Of a DNA stretch of 64,000 bases, positions 1-9,856 are shown piece after piece. Within the stretch, counting starts at the first letter, position 1; every line of letters begins with the position of its first letter. The notes beneath the pieces were generated by a model that had not been told where the DNA came from, did no database searches, and was given only the letters and a program-made list of their open reading frames with translations. The DNA lies in assembly GCA_963757065.1 (NCBI GenBank), contig CAVWQC010000007.1, forward strand, positions 930,001-994,000, written 5' to 3'. The position numbers and the translations under genes were made by a program. This stretch comes from PNON01 sp963757065. GTDB taxonomy: Bacteria; Chloroflexota; Anaerolineae; Anaerolineales; Anaerolineaceae.

Positions 1-1053
1 CAGGCTCAGGGTATCTACCGTGGAAGCGGAAATCCTGGAAAAGTCGTATTCATGTTCCCGGGCCAGGGCTCACAGTATGTAAATATGCTGCGAGATCTTT
101 ACAAAACCGAACAGGTTGTGGCTGATACATTTAATGAAGCTGACAGGGTGATGACTCCGATCCTCGGCAGGTCACTTACTTCCTTCATATATGTTGAAGG
201 TGATGAGGAAGCTCTTGCCCAGGCAGAAAAAGACTTAAAAAATACAGCCATCACCCAGCCTGCAATGCTGACAGCAAATGTAGCTCTGCTTAGGTTAATG
301 AATAAGTATGGCTTTGAGCCGGATATGGTGATCGGACACAGCCTGGGTGAATATGCTGCCCTGGTTGCTGCCGATGTGATGAGCTTCCCGGATGCACTAA
401 AAGTTGTCAGTGCCCGTGGAAGCGAAATGACCAGGATCAAGGTGGATGATAACGGCTGTATGGCAGCAGTATCTGCTCCTTTGGAAAAGGTTGAAGAAGT
501 CCTGGCTTCCATTAACGGTTATGTCGTTATAGCCAACATCAATAGCCCAATACAATCAGTCATTGGTGGGGCAACCAGCGCAGTTGATGAAGCGATAACA
601 AAATTCACAACAGATGGTTTCCAGGCAGTTAAAATTCCAGTATCCCACGCATTCCATACGAAGATAGTTGCTCCAGCCAGTGTTCCTTTAAAAGATGTGA
701 TCGCAAAGATGACGATCCAACCACCCATGCGGACAATTGTTGCAAACGTCACCGGGGATATTTATCCGACAACGAAAGATGAGATCGTTGACATACTGGC
801 TGCTCAAGTTGCCTCTCCGGTTCAATTTGTAAAAAGCATGAAGACACTCTACAACCTGGGTGGAAGGGTATTTGTGGAAATTGGCCCGAAAAGGGTATTA
901 AATTCCCTGGCTGCGGATAACTTGAAAGAAAAATCCGGTGTTGCCTTACTTTCGACAAATCACCCTCGAAAAGGCGGTAAAGCCAGCTTTAATGAAGCCC
1001 TTTGTGGTTTATATGCAGCAGGCATTGGTGGACAGGTGACAAAGCTCTCCTGA
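1..1053 (+). CDS. Megasynthase C-terminal part, acyltransferase domain (5' end outside window)
   Basis: Acyltransferase (malonyl-CoA:ACP transacylase type) domain of a PUFA-synthase/polyketide megasynthase. The frame is already open at base 1, so the true start lies upstream. The oxyanion motif FPGQGSQY is at about 55-80, and the nucleophile motif GHSLGEYAAL has its Ser codon at 340-342. The domain would load malonyl units onto the ACPs of the next gene. The frame stops at 1051-1053, but a plausible Ala/Pro-rich linker continues in the next frame (about 1040-1124), and the ketosynthase begins in the third frame. AT and KS may therefore be one polypeptide broken by two single-base insertions. 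The family (PfaA/PfaB/Hgl-like AT) is clear; the exact parent protein is inference. Confidence 0.85.
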   Translation, partial: QAQGIYRGSGNPGKVVFMFPGQGSQYVNMLRDLYKTEQVVADTFNEADRVMTPILGRSLTSFIYVEGDEEALAQAEKDLKNTAITQPAMLTANVALLRLMNKYGFEPDMVIGHSLGEYAALVAADVMSFPDALKVVSARGSEMTRIKVDDNGCMAAVSAPLEKVEEVLASINGYVVIANINSPIQSVIGGATSAVDEAITKFTTDGFQAVKIPVSHAFHTKIVAPASVPLKDVIAKMTIQPPMRTIVANVTGDIYPTTKDEIVDILAAQVASPVQFVKSMKTLYNLGGRVFVEIGPKRVLNSLAADNLKEKSGVALLSTNHPRKGGKASFNEALCGLYAAGIGGQVTKLS

Positions 1054-1169
1054 TCAAGTTTCGGAAGTAGCAGCACCTGTAGCTTTACCTGTGCAGCCAA
1101 GAAACGCAGCCAATTCTTCAGGACGGACGTTTACCTCTCACAGGTTCCGTCGTAGTTAGTGGGGCCGGG

Positions 1170-4100
1170 TTGGGACTGCCAGGAACCAATGGAAATGTCT
1201 TTGACGACAGGAATATTGAAAGCATCTTGCATGGTGATATGCGTATAGATACACTTTCGATTGAAATTCGCAAGTCAATGGTCGAAAAGAAAGTTACCCG
1301 GTTGGTAAAGAGTGATGCCGGGGCGGTTATGCAGGAAATCGATGACATCGAACAGACCATCAAACTCGCTGGCCAACGTGGTGAGTTTGACCTGATCCAG
1401 GAATTCGGGGTGCCGGAAGAACGGGTGGAGGCATTGGATATTTCCACCCAGTTAGCAATTGCTGCAGGTATCGAGGCACTTCGAGATGCAGGTATCCCAT
1501 TGGTAATGAATTATAAAAAAACCAGCCGGGGAACGTTTCTCCCCGATCGATGGAAACTACCAGAGTCAATGCAGGATGAAACGGGAATTATATTTTGCTC
1601 CGCCTTCCCTGGATTGGATAGAATGGCAGAGGAATCCGAAAAGTTCACACAGCATCAAGTACTTTCTGCACAATTGGATCAACTCCAAACTTTAATGTTC
1701 CAACTCAGATATGCTGGAGAATCTTCTCTTATCAGTGAATTGGAGCAGAGGGAGAGTGAACTGGAAGAACTGATTGTCAACTTGAATTACCACTTTGACC
1801 GGCGATTTGTATTCCGCGTCCTTTCCATGGGACATTCCCAATTCGCAGAGTATATAGGCGCGAAAGGTCCTGTCACTCATGTCAATGCAGCTTGTGCAAC
1901 AACCACCCACGCGGTATCCGTAGCCGAGGATTGGATCAGAGCAGGCCGCTGCCGGCGGGTGGTTATTATCGCTGGTGACGATGTTACAAATCCGAACCTG
2001 GTCCAATGGATCGGTACCAGTATGTTTGCCAGTGGAGCTGCAACCATTGAAGGTGACGTGCGCAAAGCTGCACTTCCATTCGATAAACGACGCAATGGAT
2101 TAATCATGGGCATGGGCGCAGCTTCTTTGGTTATTGAGAGTGAAGATGCCTGCCGTGAACGCGGCGTTCGAGGAATTTGTGAAGTTGTCTCAACAGTCAT
2201 AGCCAACTCTGCATTCCATGGCACACGGCTGGATGTAAAACATGTCGGACAGGTTATGGATAGACTTGTGTCTGTCGCTGAAGCTCGTTTCGGGTTGAAC
2301 CGGAGTGCCATTGCCGCCAGCACTGCTTTTATATCCCATGAAACATACACCCCAGCCCGGGGTGGGAGCGCCAGTGCAGAGATCCATGCCCTGCGGGATA
2401 CCTTCAAAGAAGATGCAAATCAGGTCATCATAGCCAATACCAAGGGCTTTACGGGACATACGATGGGAGTTGGAATTGAAGATGTGGTGGCAGTGAAGAT
2501 CCTCGAAACAGGTATTGTGCCCCCAATTGCCCATATCAGTGACGGGTTTGAACCTGACCCCGAATTGGGAGATTTGAACCTATCAAAAGGCGGCAAATAT
2601 GACCCTCAGTTTTCATTACGGTTGGGAGCTGGATTTGGTTCTCAGATAGCAATGACCCTGTACCGGAAAATACCGGGCGAGGGGCTGCGAATCAATAATA
2701 ACCAACATTCAGAGTGGATGGCAGCTGCAGCCGGTTATCAGGAGGCTGAGCTTGAAGTAGTTCAAAGGACAATGCGCATCAAGAATCAAGGTGAGCCTTC
2801 ATTAGAACCTATCAAGTCATACTGGGAATATGGACAGGGACCAACTTTATGGGCAGCTGTTCCAGGAGACTCGGTGATGGCAGCTCAAAACGTAACTGTT
2901 ATTGAAGAGAAGACACCGACCGCAACAAAACCGGCAGTTGTCATCGAACAGGTATCAACTGTTCCACACGTCGAACTGGTGACAAAGCAAATTGGAAACA
3001 CTGATAACGCTCAAATTCAAGCCCATGTACTGGAGGTAGTCAGCGAGAAAACCGGTTACCCGGTGGAAATGTTGGATCTGGAATTGGATCTGGAAGCCGA
3101 TCTGGGCATTGATACCGTAAAACAAGCCGAGCTATTCGCAGCGATCAGGATACATTATGGGATCCCGCGTCGTGAAGATCTAAGACTATCGGAATACAAT
3201 ACTCTTTCCAAGGTGATCGGTTTTGTATCCGAAAACCTCAGCCTGCTATCTGGTACAGCAACAACACCACAACCAGTTGAAACGCTGGTGGAGGAAGTAC
3301 TTGCTGAAAAATTGGATTCTTTGCAAACAATAGAATTAGACACATTTGTGGGAGAATCACCTGTCGCTGAAAGTATATCCACCGAAAATTCATCGCCTGA
3401 AATCCAGGCACATGTCCTGGCTGTCGTCAGTGAAAAAACAGGATATCCGGTCGAAATGTTGGATCTGGAACTGGACCTTGAAGCCGATCTTGGAATAGAC
3501 ACAGTCAAACAGGCAGAATTATTCGCTGCGATCCGGACTCATTATAGTATCCCCCGTCGTGAAGATCTGCGTTTGTCGGAATACAACACTTTATCGAAGG
3601 TGATCGGCTTTGTGGTTGAAAATTTAAAACCAGTCGAACTATCGGTTGTGGTTCCTGCAAAAGTTTTAAGTGCAGAAGGTCAAGAACAGGTGCATGAAGA
3701 GTTAGGTGGTATGGTTTCTGACTCACCTGCCATTCGACGGCGAGTCCCAAAACCGGTATTGCGCCCAAGGTTGGATTTATGTATTCCCACAGCAGTGGAG
3801 ATCGATGAAGTCAGTAGAATCGTGATCGTCAAAGACAGCAGCAAGACCGCTGACGCTCTTGCTAAAAAATTAAAAACAAGAGGGGCACAAGTCCTGGTTG
3901 TGGATGGAGCTGAAGCTGTTCAGAAATCTAGAGCCTGGTCTGAAAGTGGATTAGTTCAGGGAGTATATTATCTTCCCGGTTTGGATGCCGATCCTGAATG
4001 GCAGAAATCAGATCTACCTTCCTGGAAGTCAGCCATACACCAACGGGTTGAAGTTCTATTCGACCTGATGAAAGTACTCCCTGAAAAAGCATTCCTGCTG

Positions 4101-6221
4101 ACAGGGACAAGAATGGGTGGTTTGCTGGGATTATTAAATCCCATCAATCCCATGGGTGGCGCGATCAGTGGATTTACGAAAGCGCTGGCAAGAGAGCGGT
4201 CGGATGTACTCATAAAAACAGTGGATTTTGAAGCAGGAGTGTCCGCGACTTTGGTCGCAAGCCGACTTCTGGAAGAAACACTCCACGACGCATCAGTAGC
4301 TGAAATTGGCTGGGAAGCAGACCTCCGTTATAGTGCAGCATTGGTTGATGAGCCCGCTAAAAACGTTGATCACAAACCTCTTGAGCAAGGAACAGTGTTT
4401 CTTGTCAGCGGTGGAACCGCTGGAGTGGTTGCACCGGTATTAATGGACCTGGTTCGATCAACTAAAGGCAAGTTCTATTTGTTGGGCAGGACTAAACTTC
4501 CGGAGAGATCTGATATTCTATTGGGAAAGCTAGAATCAGATCGGGAGGGATTAAAGAAAGAATTTTCGCAATTACTTTCTGCTGCCGGTCAAAAAGCCAC
4601 ACCTGTGGCTGTGGAACAAAAAGTGGCAGCTTTGGAACGTGCCAAATCCACTTTAGATCTAATGGATTCCATAAAAACTGCCGGGGGAGAGGCTGAATAC
4701 CTGGAATGCGATGTCCTGGATGAAGGTTCTGTCCAGGGGGTCTTAGATCGAATATTACAAAGAACGAAGAAAATGGATGTTTTTATCCATGCGGCGGGTG
4801 TGGAAAAAAGCCGGAAACTGGAATCAAAAACCACTGAGGAACTTCACCAGGTAATGGATGTAAAGGCGGATGGATTCTTCAACCTGTTCAAGGCAATGGA
4901 GAAAACTAATCTACTACCATCCTCGGTTGTATTCTTTACCTCGGTCGCAGGAAGATTTGGAAACTCAGGGCAGGTGGATTACAGCTCTGCTAACGACATG
5001 TTAAGTAAGTATGCTGCCTGGCTTCCGACCCAATATGAAGGTATGCAAGCAATTTCTATCGATTGGGGAGCCTGGGGCGAAGTGGGAATGGCAAGCAGAG
5101 GAAGTATTCCCATGATGATGCAGCGGGCAGGGATCGAGATGATGAACCCAACGGATGCAAGCGCATATGTAAAAGATGAATTAACCGCAGGTACTTGTGG
5201 AGAGATTGTCGTTTCTGGTTCGTTGGGAGCACTGGAATCCGGAAAATCTGGAAATATCGGATTGGATGTTGCCAGGGCAGATGCTGCCTTACGTGCTGGT
5301 AACCCTGAGCACATCATGTTGAGTCATCTCACCAGTTTTGAAGTACAGGCAGGACTCTCTCTTGAAACGGTCCTGGATCCAAATGAACATCCATTCCTGC
5401 GGGATCATGCTCTGAATGGAATACCTGTTTTACCGGGTGTGATTGGCATCGAAGGATTTTCAGTAGCAGCCAGGCATATTGCCAGTAAACTGGCAGGTGA
5501 AAAGTCCAGTTTCGTTGTTGACCACCTGGAAGATATCCAGTTCCTGACCCCGTTCAAATTCTACAAGAATCTGCCCAGGCACATCCAATGGAAAGCACAA
5601 GCTGTCAGGCAAGCAGAAGGATTGGTGGTTTATGCAACCCTGGAATCCGAATTGGTACGGCATAATGGTCAGCGTGAGCACATGCTCCATTTCACGGGCA
5701 AGATATTCCTTACCCAAAAGCCTTTATCACCAGAGGTGTCTCTCCAACTCCCGGTCTGGGGTGACGATGTAACAGTGTGTGCTGAGGATATTTATAAACT
5801 GTATTTTCATGGTCCTTCATTCCAGGTACTGGATTGCGTGCAAAAATCCGGCAATTTTGTGATGGGACGGCTGGCAAAGAACCTGCCATCCGGGACAAAT
5901 AATGGATCATCGATCTCAACACCATTGTTGGTAGAGCTTTGTTTCCAGACAGCTGGACTGTGGGAAGCAGGAGCAACTGGAACCATGGCGCTTCCTCACT
6001 CCATAGGAACGTTGACGATCTATCCCCGTAAGGTAAATGGGGAGCCGATCTTCGCTGAAGTTACACCATTTATGGAAGATGGAAAAGTCAGCTTTGATGC
6101 CCGCGTTGTGGATGCCAAAGGCCATTTATACCTGGAGTTATCCAATTACCAGACCGCTCCGCTGCCTTATGCGGCAGATCCCGGGCTGATCGAACCAATG
6201 AAGGCGCTTTTGCTGAATTAA
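1170..6221 (+). CDS. Pfa/Hgl-like polyketide/fatty acid synthase: KS-ACP-ACP-KR-DH
   Basis: Multidomain iterative synthase of 1683 residues from a TTG start. KS-like coding (motif VVVSGAGLGLPG) begins about 45 bases further upstream, so the true start is probably earlier or the protein is fused to the preceding AT. Domains in order: KS (about 1-520) with Cys242 in AACATTTHA and His390 and His430 completing the triad; two near-identical ACPs (about 610-690 and 745-820); KR/SDR (about 890-1380, with SVAGRFGNSGQVDYSSAND); and a hot-dog DH (about 1410-1680, with DHALNGIPVLPG). There is no AT inside. Both ACPs read LGIDT where Pfa ACPs have LGIDS: Thr649 and Thr778 sit at the phosphopantetheine position. 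With PfaD and the PPTase nearby, the complex probably makes a long-chain, partly reduced lipid. The product is unknown. Confidence 0.9.
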   Translation: MGLPGTNGNVFDDRNIESILHGDMRIDTLSIEIRKSMVEKKVTRLVKSDAGAVMQEIDDIEQTIKLAGQRGEFDLIQEFGVPEERVEALDISTQLAIAAGIEALRDAGIPLVMNYKKTSRGTFLPDRWKLPESMQDETGIIFCSAFPGLDRMAEESEKFTQHQVLSAQLDQLQTLMFQLRYAGESSLISELEQRESELEELIVNLNYHFDRRFVFRVLSMGHSQFAEYIGAKGPVTHVNAACATTTHAVSVAEDWIRAGRCRRVVIIAGDDVTNPNLVQWIGTSMFASGAATIEGDVRKAALPFDKRRNGLIMGMGAASLVIESEDACRERGVRGICEVVSTVIANSAFHGTRLDVKHVGQVMDRLVSVAEARFGLNRSAIAASTAFISHETYTPARGGSASAEIHALRDTFKEDANQVIIANTKGFTGHTMGVGIEDVVAVKILETGIVPPIAHISDGFEPDPELGDLNLSKGGKYDPQFSLRLGAGFGSQIAMTLYRKIPGEGLRINNNQHSEWMAAAAGYQEAELEVVQRTMRIKNQGEPSLEPIKSYWEYGQGPTLWAAVPGDSVMAAQNVTVIEEKTPTATKPAVVIEQVSTVPHVELVTKQIGNTDNAQIQAHVLEVVSEKTGYPVEMLDLELDLEADLGIDTVKQAELFAAIRIHYGIPRREDLRLSEYNTLSKVIGFVSENLSLLSGTATTPQPVETLVEEVLAEKLDSLQTIELDTFVGESPVAESISTENSSPEIQAHVLAVVSEKTGYPVEMLDLELDLEADLGIDTVKQAELFAAIRTHYSIPRREDLRLSEYNTLSKVIGFVVENLKPVELSVVVPAKVLSAEGQEQVHEELGGMVSDSPAIRRRVPKPVLRPRLDLCIPTAVEIDEVSRIVIVKDSSKTADALAKKLKTRGAQVLVVDGAEAVQKSRAWSESGLVQGVYYLPGLDADPEWQKSDLPSWKSAIHQRVEVLFDLMKVLPEKAFLLTGTRMGGLLGLLNPINPMGGAISGFTKALARERSDVLIKTVDFEAGVSATLVASRLLEETLHDASVAEIGWEADLRYSAALVDEPAKNVDHKPLEQGTVFLVSGGTAGVVAPVLMDLVRSTKGKFYLLGRTKLPERSDILLGKLESDREGLKKEFSQLLSAAGQKATPVAVEQKVAALERAKSTLDLMDSIKTAGGEAEYLECDVLDEGSVQGVLDRILQRTKKMDVFIHAAGVEKSRKLESKTTEELHQVMDVKADGFFNLFKAMEKTNLLPSSVVFFTSVAGRFGNSGQVDYSSANDMLSKYAAWLPTQYEGMQAISIDWGAWGEVGMASRGSIPMMMQRAGIEMMNPTDASAYVKDELTAGTCGEIVVSGSLGALESGKSGNIGLDVARADAALRAGNPEHIMLSHLTSFEVQAGLSLETVLDPNEHPFLRDHALNGIPVLPGVIGIEGFSVAARHIASKLAGEKSSFVVDHLEDIQFLTPFKFYKNLPRHIQWKAQAVRQAEGLVVYATLESELVRHNGQREHMLHFTGKIFLTQKPLSPEVSLQLPVWGDDVTVCAEDIYKLYFHGPSFQVLDCVQKSGNFVMGRLAKNLPSGTNNGSSISTPLLVELCFQTAGLWEAGATGTMALPHSIGTLTIYPRKVNGEPIFAEVTPFMEDGKVSFDARVVDAKGHLYLELSNYQTAPLPYAADPGLIEPMKALLLN

Positions 6222-6248
6222 AAGACTAGCATATATCAAATATAACTG

Positions 6249-6287
6249 GGCGAAAGGCTTAATGAATTCCATAATGAGCCTTTCGCC
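6249..6287 (+). terminator. Hairpin after the synthase gene
   Basis: An 11-bp perfect stem (GGCGAAAGGCT with AGCCTTTCGCC) encloses a 17-nt loop and is followed by an AT-rich stretch (TAAGTTATTTTAT). It is placed 28 bases after the synthase stop. The U-tract is weak, so termination efficiency is uncertain. Confidence 0.6.
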
Positions 6288-6414
6288 TAAGTTATTTTAT
6301 AATGGATACAAGGAAAACCAATATTGTGGATTTTAAGAGCAGTAATGAGCAAGATATTAATAAAATAACGATATGTAAACGTGATTACAACTGTTGTCAA
6401 AAGAATAGGGCTAA

Positions 6415-7131
6415 ATGACCGAACTATATTATTCGTACTCTGGAATGGGAAATGAAGAATTAGAATACCCGAAAATACTTGATAAATATTTCTCCTTGGA
6501 AGAACAAGCGGAATATTCCCGGTTTAAAGTGATAAAAAGACAATATGAGTGGATCTCCAGTCGAATTATTTCTAAAAAAATGATCAAGCAGATATTGAAA
6601 GGTGAGAAATTAAATTTACCTGATATCCGGATAAAAAAAGAAGAAACGGGGCAGCCATATATTTACATATCTGGCCAGGGACGCCTGGAGGGGAAATTCT
6701 CTCTCAGCCATAGTAATGGATATGTTTTTTGCGGGTATTCCCCTTCAAAAGAATTAATATTTGGATTGGACCTGGAGAAAATCGAAGTACGCTCTCTGGA
6801 ATTCGTCCAGGATTATTTTACCTCGCGGGAAATTGAACGATATCAATCCCTGGATGGTAATGATAAAGAAGAATACACAACCATGGTGTGGAGTGCGAAA
6901 GAGTCCGTACTTAAGACCCTGGGATTGGGTTTATCCATCGATACCAGGAAAGTGGAGATAATTCCTTCAGAAGATTCATCAAGATTGACAGGCTGGAATT
7001 CCAGTTTAGTTAAGTTGGAAAACAAGATGAATTTCATGTTGAATGTTTACTGGCAGAAAATTGATGGATTTATCAGGACGATTTGCATCCCGGAAGATGT
7101 ACCTATCCGGTTGAATGAAATATATCAATAG
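6415..7131 (+). CDS. 4'-phosphopantetheinyl transferase, Sfp/PfaE type
   Basis: A 238-residue Sfp-type PPTase that would transfer the phosphopantetheine arm of CoA to the carrier domains of the upstream synthase. The two hallmark motifs are present: FGLDLEKI (GxDxE, Mg-binding acids, about residues 117-124) and WSAKESVLKTLG (WxxKEAxxK, about 159-170). Its length is typical for the family. It follows the synthase in the same orientation after a hairpin, the position that pfaE holds in PUFA clusters. It is the obvious partner for two ACPs that carry Thr at the attachment position. Function is well supported by motifs; the specific ACP partner is inferred from context. Confidence 0.9.
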   Translation: MTELYYSYSGMGNEELEYPKILDKYFSLEEQAEYSRFKVIKRQYEWISSRIISKKMIKQILKGEKLNLPDIRIKKEETGQPYIYISGQGRLEGKFSLSHSNGYVFCGYSPSKELIFGLDLEKIEVRSLEFVQDYFTSREIERYQSLDGNDKEEYTTMVWSAKESVLKTLGLGLSIDTRKVEIIPSEDSSRLTGWNSSLVKLENKMNFMLNVYWQKIDGFIRTICIPEDVPIRLNEIYQ

Positions 7132-7304
7132 CGAATGAATTCCAGATTCAATTTAGAGTTAATTGGATCACATTGGTCACTCAGTGATGGTTTTTAGTAA
7201 ACAATCAGTGATCATGTAAACAAATACAGGTCTGCACCGATTTTCCAATTTCATAAATATATCCGTATATATTTAGCAATTTAGGCATTGAGTCAATAAA
7301 GGTA

Positions 7305-7370
7305 TTGTCCTTTTGAAAAGTTAATTGTATAATACTATATGACTAAAAATCATATATAGTCATATAGTAT
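7305..7370 (+). promoter_or_regulatory. Promoter with overlapping 14-bp inverted-repeat operator for the TetR gene
   Basis: A -35 box TTGTCC (7305-7310) and a perfect -10 TATAAT (7328-7333) are 17 bp apart. A perfect 14-bp inverted repeat (arms 7332-7345 and 7357-7370, 11-nt spacer) begins inside the -10 box and ends 10 bases before the TetR start codon. This is the classic layout of TetR autorepression. The operator assignment is inference from position and symmetry. Confidence 0.75.
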
Positions 7371-7380
7371 AGGATGATCT

Positions 7381-7996
7381 ATGCCAAAAGGATTTACCGA
7401 CCAGGAAAATGATCTGATCAGAAAACGACTCATCGATCAGGGGTATAAGCTATTTCTCTATTTATGGATTAAGAAAAACCAATATCGAGGAGATCGCAAA
7501 AGCAGCCGGGATTTCAAAAGGTGCGTTTTACAATTTTTATGTATCAAAAGAAACGCTGTTTATGGATGTCATTGAGGATGTCGAATTACGTGTCCGGAAG
7601 GAAATATTGGCTGCAATCGAGACTCCAGGGAAAACACCGCGAGCTCGCTTATTTGCGATTTTTAAGAAGGCTTTTTCTCTACTTGAAACCCTGCCCATAT
7701 TGCGGTTTCTCACTGGTAGCGATTCTGACACTCTCTTTCGAAGAATACCTGTAGAAAAGCTTCAAGAACATTTAGCAAGTGATAACTTATTTATTAGCGA
7801 ATTAATTAACAAATGCAGAAATGAAGGTATACCCATAAAAATGCAACCCGAACAAATCATTGGATTATTCTATCCACTGGTAATTTCCATGCTGCATAAG
7901 GATGACCTGAAACAAGAGAATATTAATAGATCTTTCGATACCCTCTTAGAACTTATTGCAGCATACTGCCTGGGTGAATTGAAAACGATCGAATGA
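7381..7996 (+). CDS. TetR/AcrR family regulator (one frameshift)
   Basis: Transcriptional repressor with an N-terminal helix-turn-helix (YGLRKTNIEEIAKAAGISKG, then AFYNFYVSKETLF) and a C-terminal ligand-binding domain of TetR type, about 204 residues in all. The N-terminal ~25 residues and the rest lie in different frames. Removing one base near 7456 restores a continuous TetR protein. It lies directly behind an inverted-repeat operator and directly before an ABC-2 exporter, so it probably controls itself and that exporter in response to a small hydrophobic ligand. The frameshift is more likely a sequencing insertion than real, because the downstream reading is fully conserved. Confidence 0.85.
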
Positions 7997-8039
7997 AAAA
8001 TAACGACTCTATGGTGTTGAAGAAAGTAAGAATACTATT

Positions 8040-8962
8040 ATGAACTCAATCATTGAAACTGAAGACCTTGGGAAAAGCTATGGTGATGTTAAGGCGGTGG
8101 AACACCTTTCATTGCGAGTGGCTGAAGGTGAAATATACGCTTTCCTTGGCTTGAACGGCGCAGGAAAGACAACGACGATTCGCATGTTATTAGGGATGAT
8201 CAAACCTACCACAGGGTATGCCAACGTTTTAAATACCAGGATTCATCTGGGTATGCGTGAACCATGGAAATCGGTGGGTTACCTGGTGGAAACACCGCAC
8301 AGTTATGCTGAGTTAACAGTATTGGAAAATCTGGAGGTCGCACGCCGCTTACACCCCGGAACTCCTCGGGAAGCGATAGATCGAATCATCGAAAGAATGG
8401 GATTGACAGAGTATGCAAAACGACGCACTGGCAATCTGTCTCAAGGGAATGCACAACGCCTGGGGTTAGCCAAAGCTTTAATCCATAGCCCAAAACTGCT
8501 ATTCCTGGATGAACCAGCCAATGGATTGGATCCAGCCGGGATTGTTGAGATTCGGGAACTGTTATTGGAATTGACCCGAGAACAGGGTGTGACGGTTTTT
8601 ATGTCCAGCCATATTCTTGCAGAAGTCTCACGGATTGCACAGAGAATTGGGATCATCCACAATGGGCATCTATTGCAGGAATTTAATACTGATGAACTGG
8701 TGCGGAATCGAAAAAGACATTTATTGCTAAAGGTGAAGGATATTGGATCTGCCCAGCGCATTTTAACATCCGCTGGACATCCCGCAGAAATTCAATCGGA
8801 TGGAACGATCGTAGCTTATCGACTGAATCAGCTGTTGAACATCCGGATGAGATTAACAGCCTGCTTGTAAATGCCGGAATTCCACCCACTCAATTATTGG
8901 TTGAGGAAGAAGAATTGGAGCAATATTTTCTCAGGCTGGTTGGAATGGAAAGGGGGTCGTAG
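8040..8962 (+). CDS. ABC transporter ATP-binding protein, ABC-2 exporter type (one frameshift)
   Basis: ATPase subunit of an ABC-2 type exporter. It shows Walker A GLNGAGKTTT, signature LSQGNAQRLGLAKAL, Walker B LLFLDEPANGLDP and a switch His in MSSHIL. As sequenced the frame stops at 8870, but a conserved tail (HPDEINSLLVNAGIPPTQLL, then VEEEELEQYFLRL) continues in another frame to a stop at 8960-8962, one base before the permease start. Restoring the frame needs one base added near 8820. The full protein is about 307 residues, normal for the DrrA/CcmA-like family. It forms an operon with the TetR gene upstream and the permease downstream. The substrate is not evident; export of the neighbouring synthase's lipid product is possible but unproven. 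Confidence 0.9.
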
Positions 8963-8963
8963 T

Positions 8964-9743
8964 ATGCGTAACCTTAATGATATGATCTGGATTGAAATAA
9001 AGAAGGCGATCCGCTCACGGATGCCCCTGTGGACTTCTCTGGCCTCTCTTTTTATGCCTTTGGGTATGGGATTCTTGATTTTCGCCTCCAAGAATCCAGC
9101 GATCTCTCACAAACTTGGGTTAGTCAGTGCAAAAGCAGACCTGGTTGCTTATGCTGCAACCGATTGGTCATCCTACATTGGGCTGACTTCCCTGGTTATA
9201 GCCGCCGGCGGATTCTTTTTCTTCATACTGGTTGTCAGCTGGGTATTTGGGCGAGAATTCGTGGATGGAACCCTAAAAGACCTGCTTGCTGTTCCGATTC
9301 AACGGTCAAGTATTATCCTGGCAAAATTTATTGTTATTGCGATCTGGTCATTCATGTTGACCCTTGTAATTTTGGTTTTCAGTTTGATGATGGGAACATT
9401 CATCAATCTCCCCGGCTATTCTCCAGAAGTCATTATTGATGGGAGCATTCACCTCGTGACAACAGCTCTGTTGGTGATGGTGGTTTCGACCCCGTTTGCG
9501 CTTATTGCGAGCATTGGGCGAGGTTACCTGCTGCCATTGGGTGTTGCCGTCTTGATGTTGATGGGAACGAACATTATGGCCGTAGCCGGGTGGGGTGAGA
9601 CCTTTCCCTGGGCTGTGCCGGGATTATTTGCTCAGGGGAAAACCATACTACCCCCTATAAGTTTTGTAATCGTATTTATCACAGGGGTGCTGGGAATAAT
9701 CGCGACATATTTTTGGTGGAAGTATGCCGATCAAAACCGGTAA
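8964..9743 (+). CDS. ABC-2 type permease
   Basis: Integral membrane subunit of the preceding ABC exporter, about 259 residues. I chose ATG 8964, which has AAAGGGGG about 9 bases upstream and sits one base after the ATPase stop; the open frame reaches further upstream only because of the ATPase frameshift. It has about six hydrophobic segments, a first membrane helix near residues 20-40, and the ABC-2 feature of a cytoplasmic stretch (FGREFVDGTLKDLLAVP) after the second membrane pair. Members of this family export drugs, peptides or lipids; specificity cannot be read from the sequence. Confidence 0.88.
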   Translation: MRNLNDMIWIEIKKAIRSRMPLWTSLASLFMPLGMGFLIFASKNPAISHKLGLVSAKADLVAYAATDWSSYIGLTSLVIAAGGFFFFILVVSWVFGREFVDGTLKDLLAVPIQRSSIILAKFIVIAIWSFMLTLVILVFSLMMGTFINLPGYSPEVIIDGSIHLVTTALLVMVVSTPFALIASIGRGYLLPLGVAVLMLMGTNIMAVAGWGETFPWAVPGLFAQGKTILPPISFVIVFITGVLGIIATYFWWKYADQNR

Positions 9744-9814
9744 CTAATATCAAATAGATTTTTTTGTCAAAAACATCATATTTGTGGACCGACAGGGAAA
9801 TCAAATATAGACAT

Positions 9815-9836
9815 GTGGGATCTTACCCCCACTTTT
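9815..9836 (+). terminator. Weak intrinsic terminator after the ABC exporter
   Basis: A 5-bp GTGGG/CCCAC stem with an 8-nt loop is followed by TTTTGTT in the 113-bp gap between the exporter genes and the convergent PfaD gene. Confidence 0.4.
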
Positions 9837-9856
9837 GTTCAATCATAACCAAAAAA

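Noticed and set aside
99..512. Long open frames antisense to the large genes across the window
   Set aside because: They mirror well-conserved coding sequence on the other strand and show no family motifs or start sites of their own.
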